Assembly (NCBI GenBank): GCA_033782935.1
Contig: JAWQEG010000084.1
Location: 620,001 to 684,000, forward strand
Reading direction: 5' to 3'
Length of the DNA: 64,000 nucleotides
From: Petrolisthes cinctipes
Taxonomy: Eukaryota > Arthropoda > Malacostraca > Decapoda > Porcellanidae
A model generated the notes under the pieces. That model was not told the origin of the DNA. It saw nothing but the letters and a program-made list of their open reading frames with translations, and made no database searches. Made by a program: the position numbers and the translations under genes. Each line of letters starts with the position of its first letter. Positions within the stretch are counted from its first letter, which is position 1. Positions 63,450 to 64,000 of the stretch are shown one piece after another.

Positions 63450-64000
63450 GTGTTAGAGTATTTTCAAAATACAGGCCAAAAACATACTGAAAATCGATCT
63501 CTTAGGTGCCCAAAAGTCGATATGTGCATGCATCTTCTGTACCCGTTTATATCTCAAATTCTGGCCCTAAACACACGAAAATTCGATATTTTGGGGTCCC
63601 AGAAGCGATCTGTACATGCCTACTCCTTGTTAGAGTATTTTCAAAATTCAGGCCCAAAACATGCTGAAAATCGATATTTTTGGTGCCCAAAGTCAATATG
63701 TGCATGTATCTTCTGTACCCGTTTATATCTCAATTTCAGGCTCAAAACACCCGAAAATTCAATATTTTGGGGTCCCAGAAGCAATCTGTACATGCCTACT
63801 CAGTGCTAGAATATTTTCAAAATATAGGCTAAAAACATGCTAAAAATCGATCTTTTAAGTGCCAAAAAGTCGATATCTCAAATTCAGTCCCAAAACACCC
63901 GAAAATTCGATATTTAGGGGTCCCAGAAGCGATCTGTACATGCCTACTCCGTGTTAGAGTATTTTCAAAATACAGCCCAAAAACATACTGAAAATCGATC
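63450..64000 (+). repeat. One trimer and a partial A unit at the right edge
   Basis: Monomer starts: A63450 B63627 C63803; A63951, cut by the window end. A63450 has GATCTCTTAGG and B63627 starts TTGTTAGAG. C63803 has TTTTAAGTGCC, as do C58686, C61485 and C31053. The phase is unbroken, so the array continues to the right. Confidence 0.9.

Larger units (their letters stand above)
1..64000 (+). repeat. Tandem satellite array with higher-order repeats, spanning the whole window
   Basis: Every part of the window aligns to one monomer of about 177 bp, or its 148-bp shortened form, in the same orientation. Recurrent landmarks are GTGTTAGAGTATTTTCAAAA at the monomer start, GAAAATCGAT near base 40, TACCCGTTTATATCTCAAAT near base 90 (missing in C), ACCCGAAAATTCGATATTTT near base 125, and TCTGTACATGCCTACTC at the end. 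G+C of an A monomer is about 41% by count. Monomer lengths of 150-180 bp are typical of centromeric satellites in plants and animals, so a centromeric or heterochromatic location is inferred, not shown. The array runs off both window edges, so its true length is unknown. I saw no inserted mobile element and no inverted segment. Confidence 0.98.

Noticed and set aside
1..64000. CRISPR array
   Set aside because: Repeats are 148-177 bp and directly adjacent, with no unique spacers and no cas-like genes.
1..64000. Tandem-repeat surface protein or other repetitive gene
   Set aside because: Monomer lengths 176 and 148 are not multiples of three, single-base indels are frequent, and no frame stays open beyond a few monomers.
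1..64000. rDNA spacer, telomeric repeats or tRNA genes
   Set aside because: No rRNA-like conserved blocks, no short telomere motif runs and no tRNA-like box pattern were seen.
1..64000. Identification of the host species from the monomer
   Set aside because: The monomer does not match any satellite I can recall with confidence, such as Arabidopsis 178-bp or primate alpha satellite, so naming a species would be a guess.

Overview
The whole 64 kb window is one uninterrupted, head-to-tail satellite DNA array. I see no protein-coding gene, RNA gene, transposon, CRISPR array or unique-sequence island, and every monomer runs in the same direction. The sequence suggests nuclear DNA of a eukaryote, from centromeric, pericentromeric or other heterochromatin, most likely from a long-read assembly. 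Nothing visible allows a firm species call, and I do not recognise the monomer as a named satellite family. The long open reading frames are by-products of a 177-bp (59-codon) repeat that lacks stops in one frame.

The repeat is hierarchical. The base monomer is about 177 bp and is itself two diverged halves of about 88 and 89 bp. Three monomer classes recur: A (177 bp, with variant A'), B (176 bp, with variant B') and C (148 bp, subtypes C1 and C2). C is an A/B-like monomer lacking 29 bp. The usual order is A-B-C, a higher-order repeat (HOR) of 501 bp. HORs often pair as A-B-C1 then A'-B'-C2, giving a hexamer of about 1002 bp (example 1703-2704). My by-eye map holds about 133 complete HOR units: roughly 61 near 501 bp, 28 near 491 bp (a 10-bp deletion at the B/C junction), 27 dimers near 325 bp, 13 tetramers near 640-683 bp, and a few odd ones (462, 480, 529 bp).

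Above the HOR level, shared private variants expose recent larger duplications: 1828 bp (4159-7489), about 991 bp (15141-17123), a copy of 18617-21081 at 23879-26343 (offset 5262), 1003 bp (25341-27346), 1002 bp (30376-32379), a register of about 5 kb (29346, 34349, 39307, partly 44603), 1466 bp (45781-48712) and about 2.8 kb (57842-63449). The array therefore looks actively evolving by unequal exchange and gene conversion, with chimeric monomers marking breakpoints.

Unit naming: a monomer starts at the GTG (or variant) of the GTGTTAGAG / GTGCTAGAA motif. All positions were read by eye, may be off by a base, and the class counts are hand counts.
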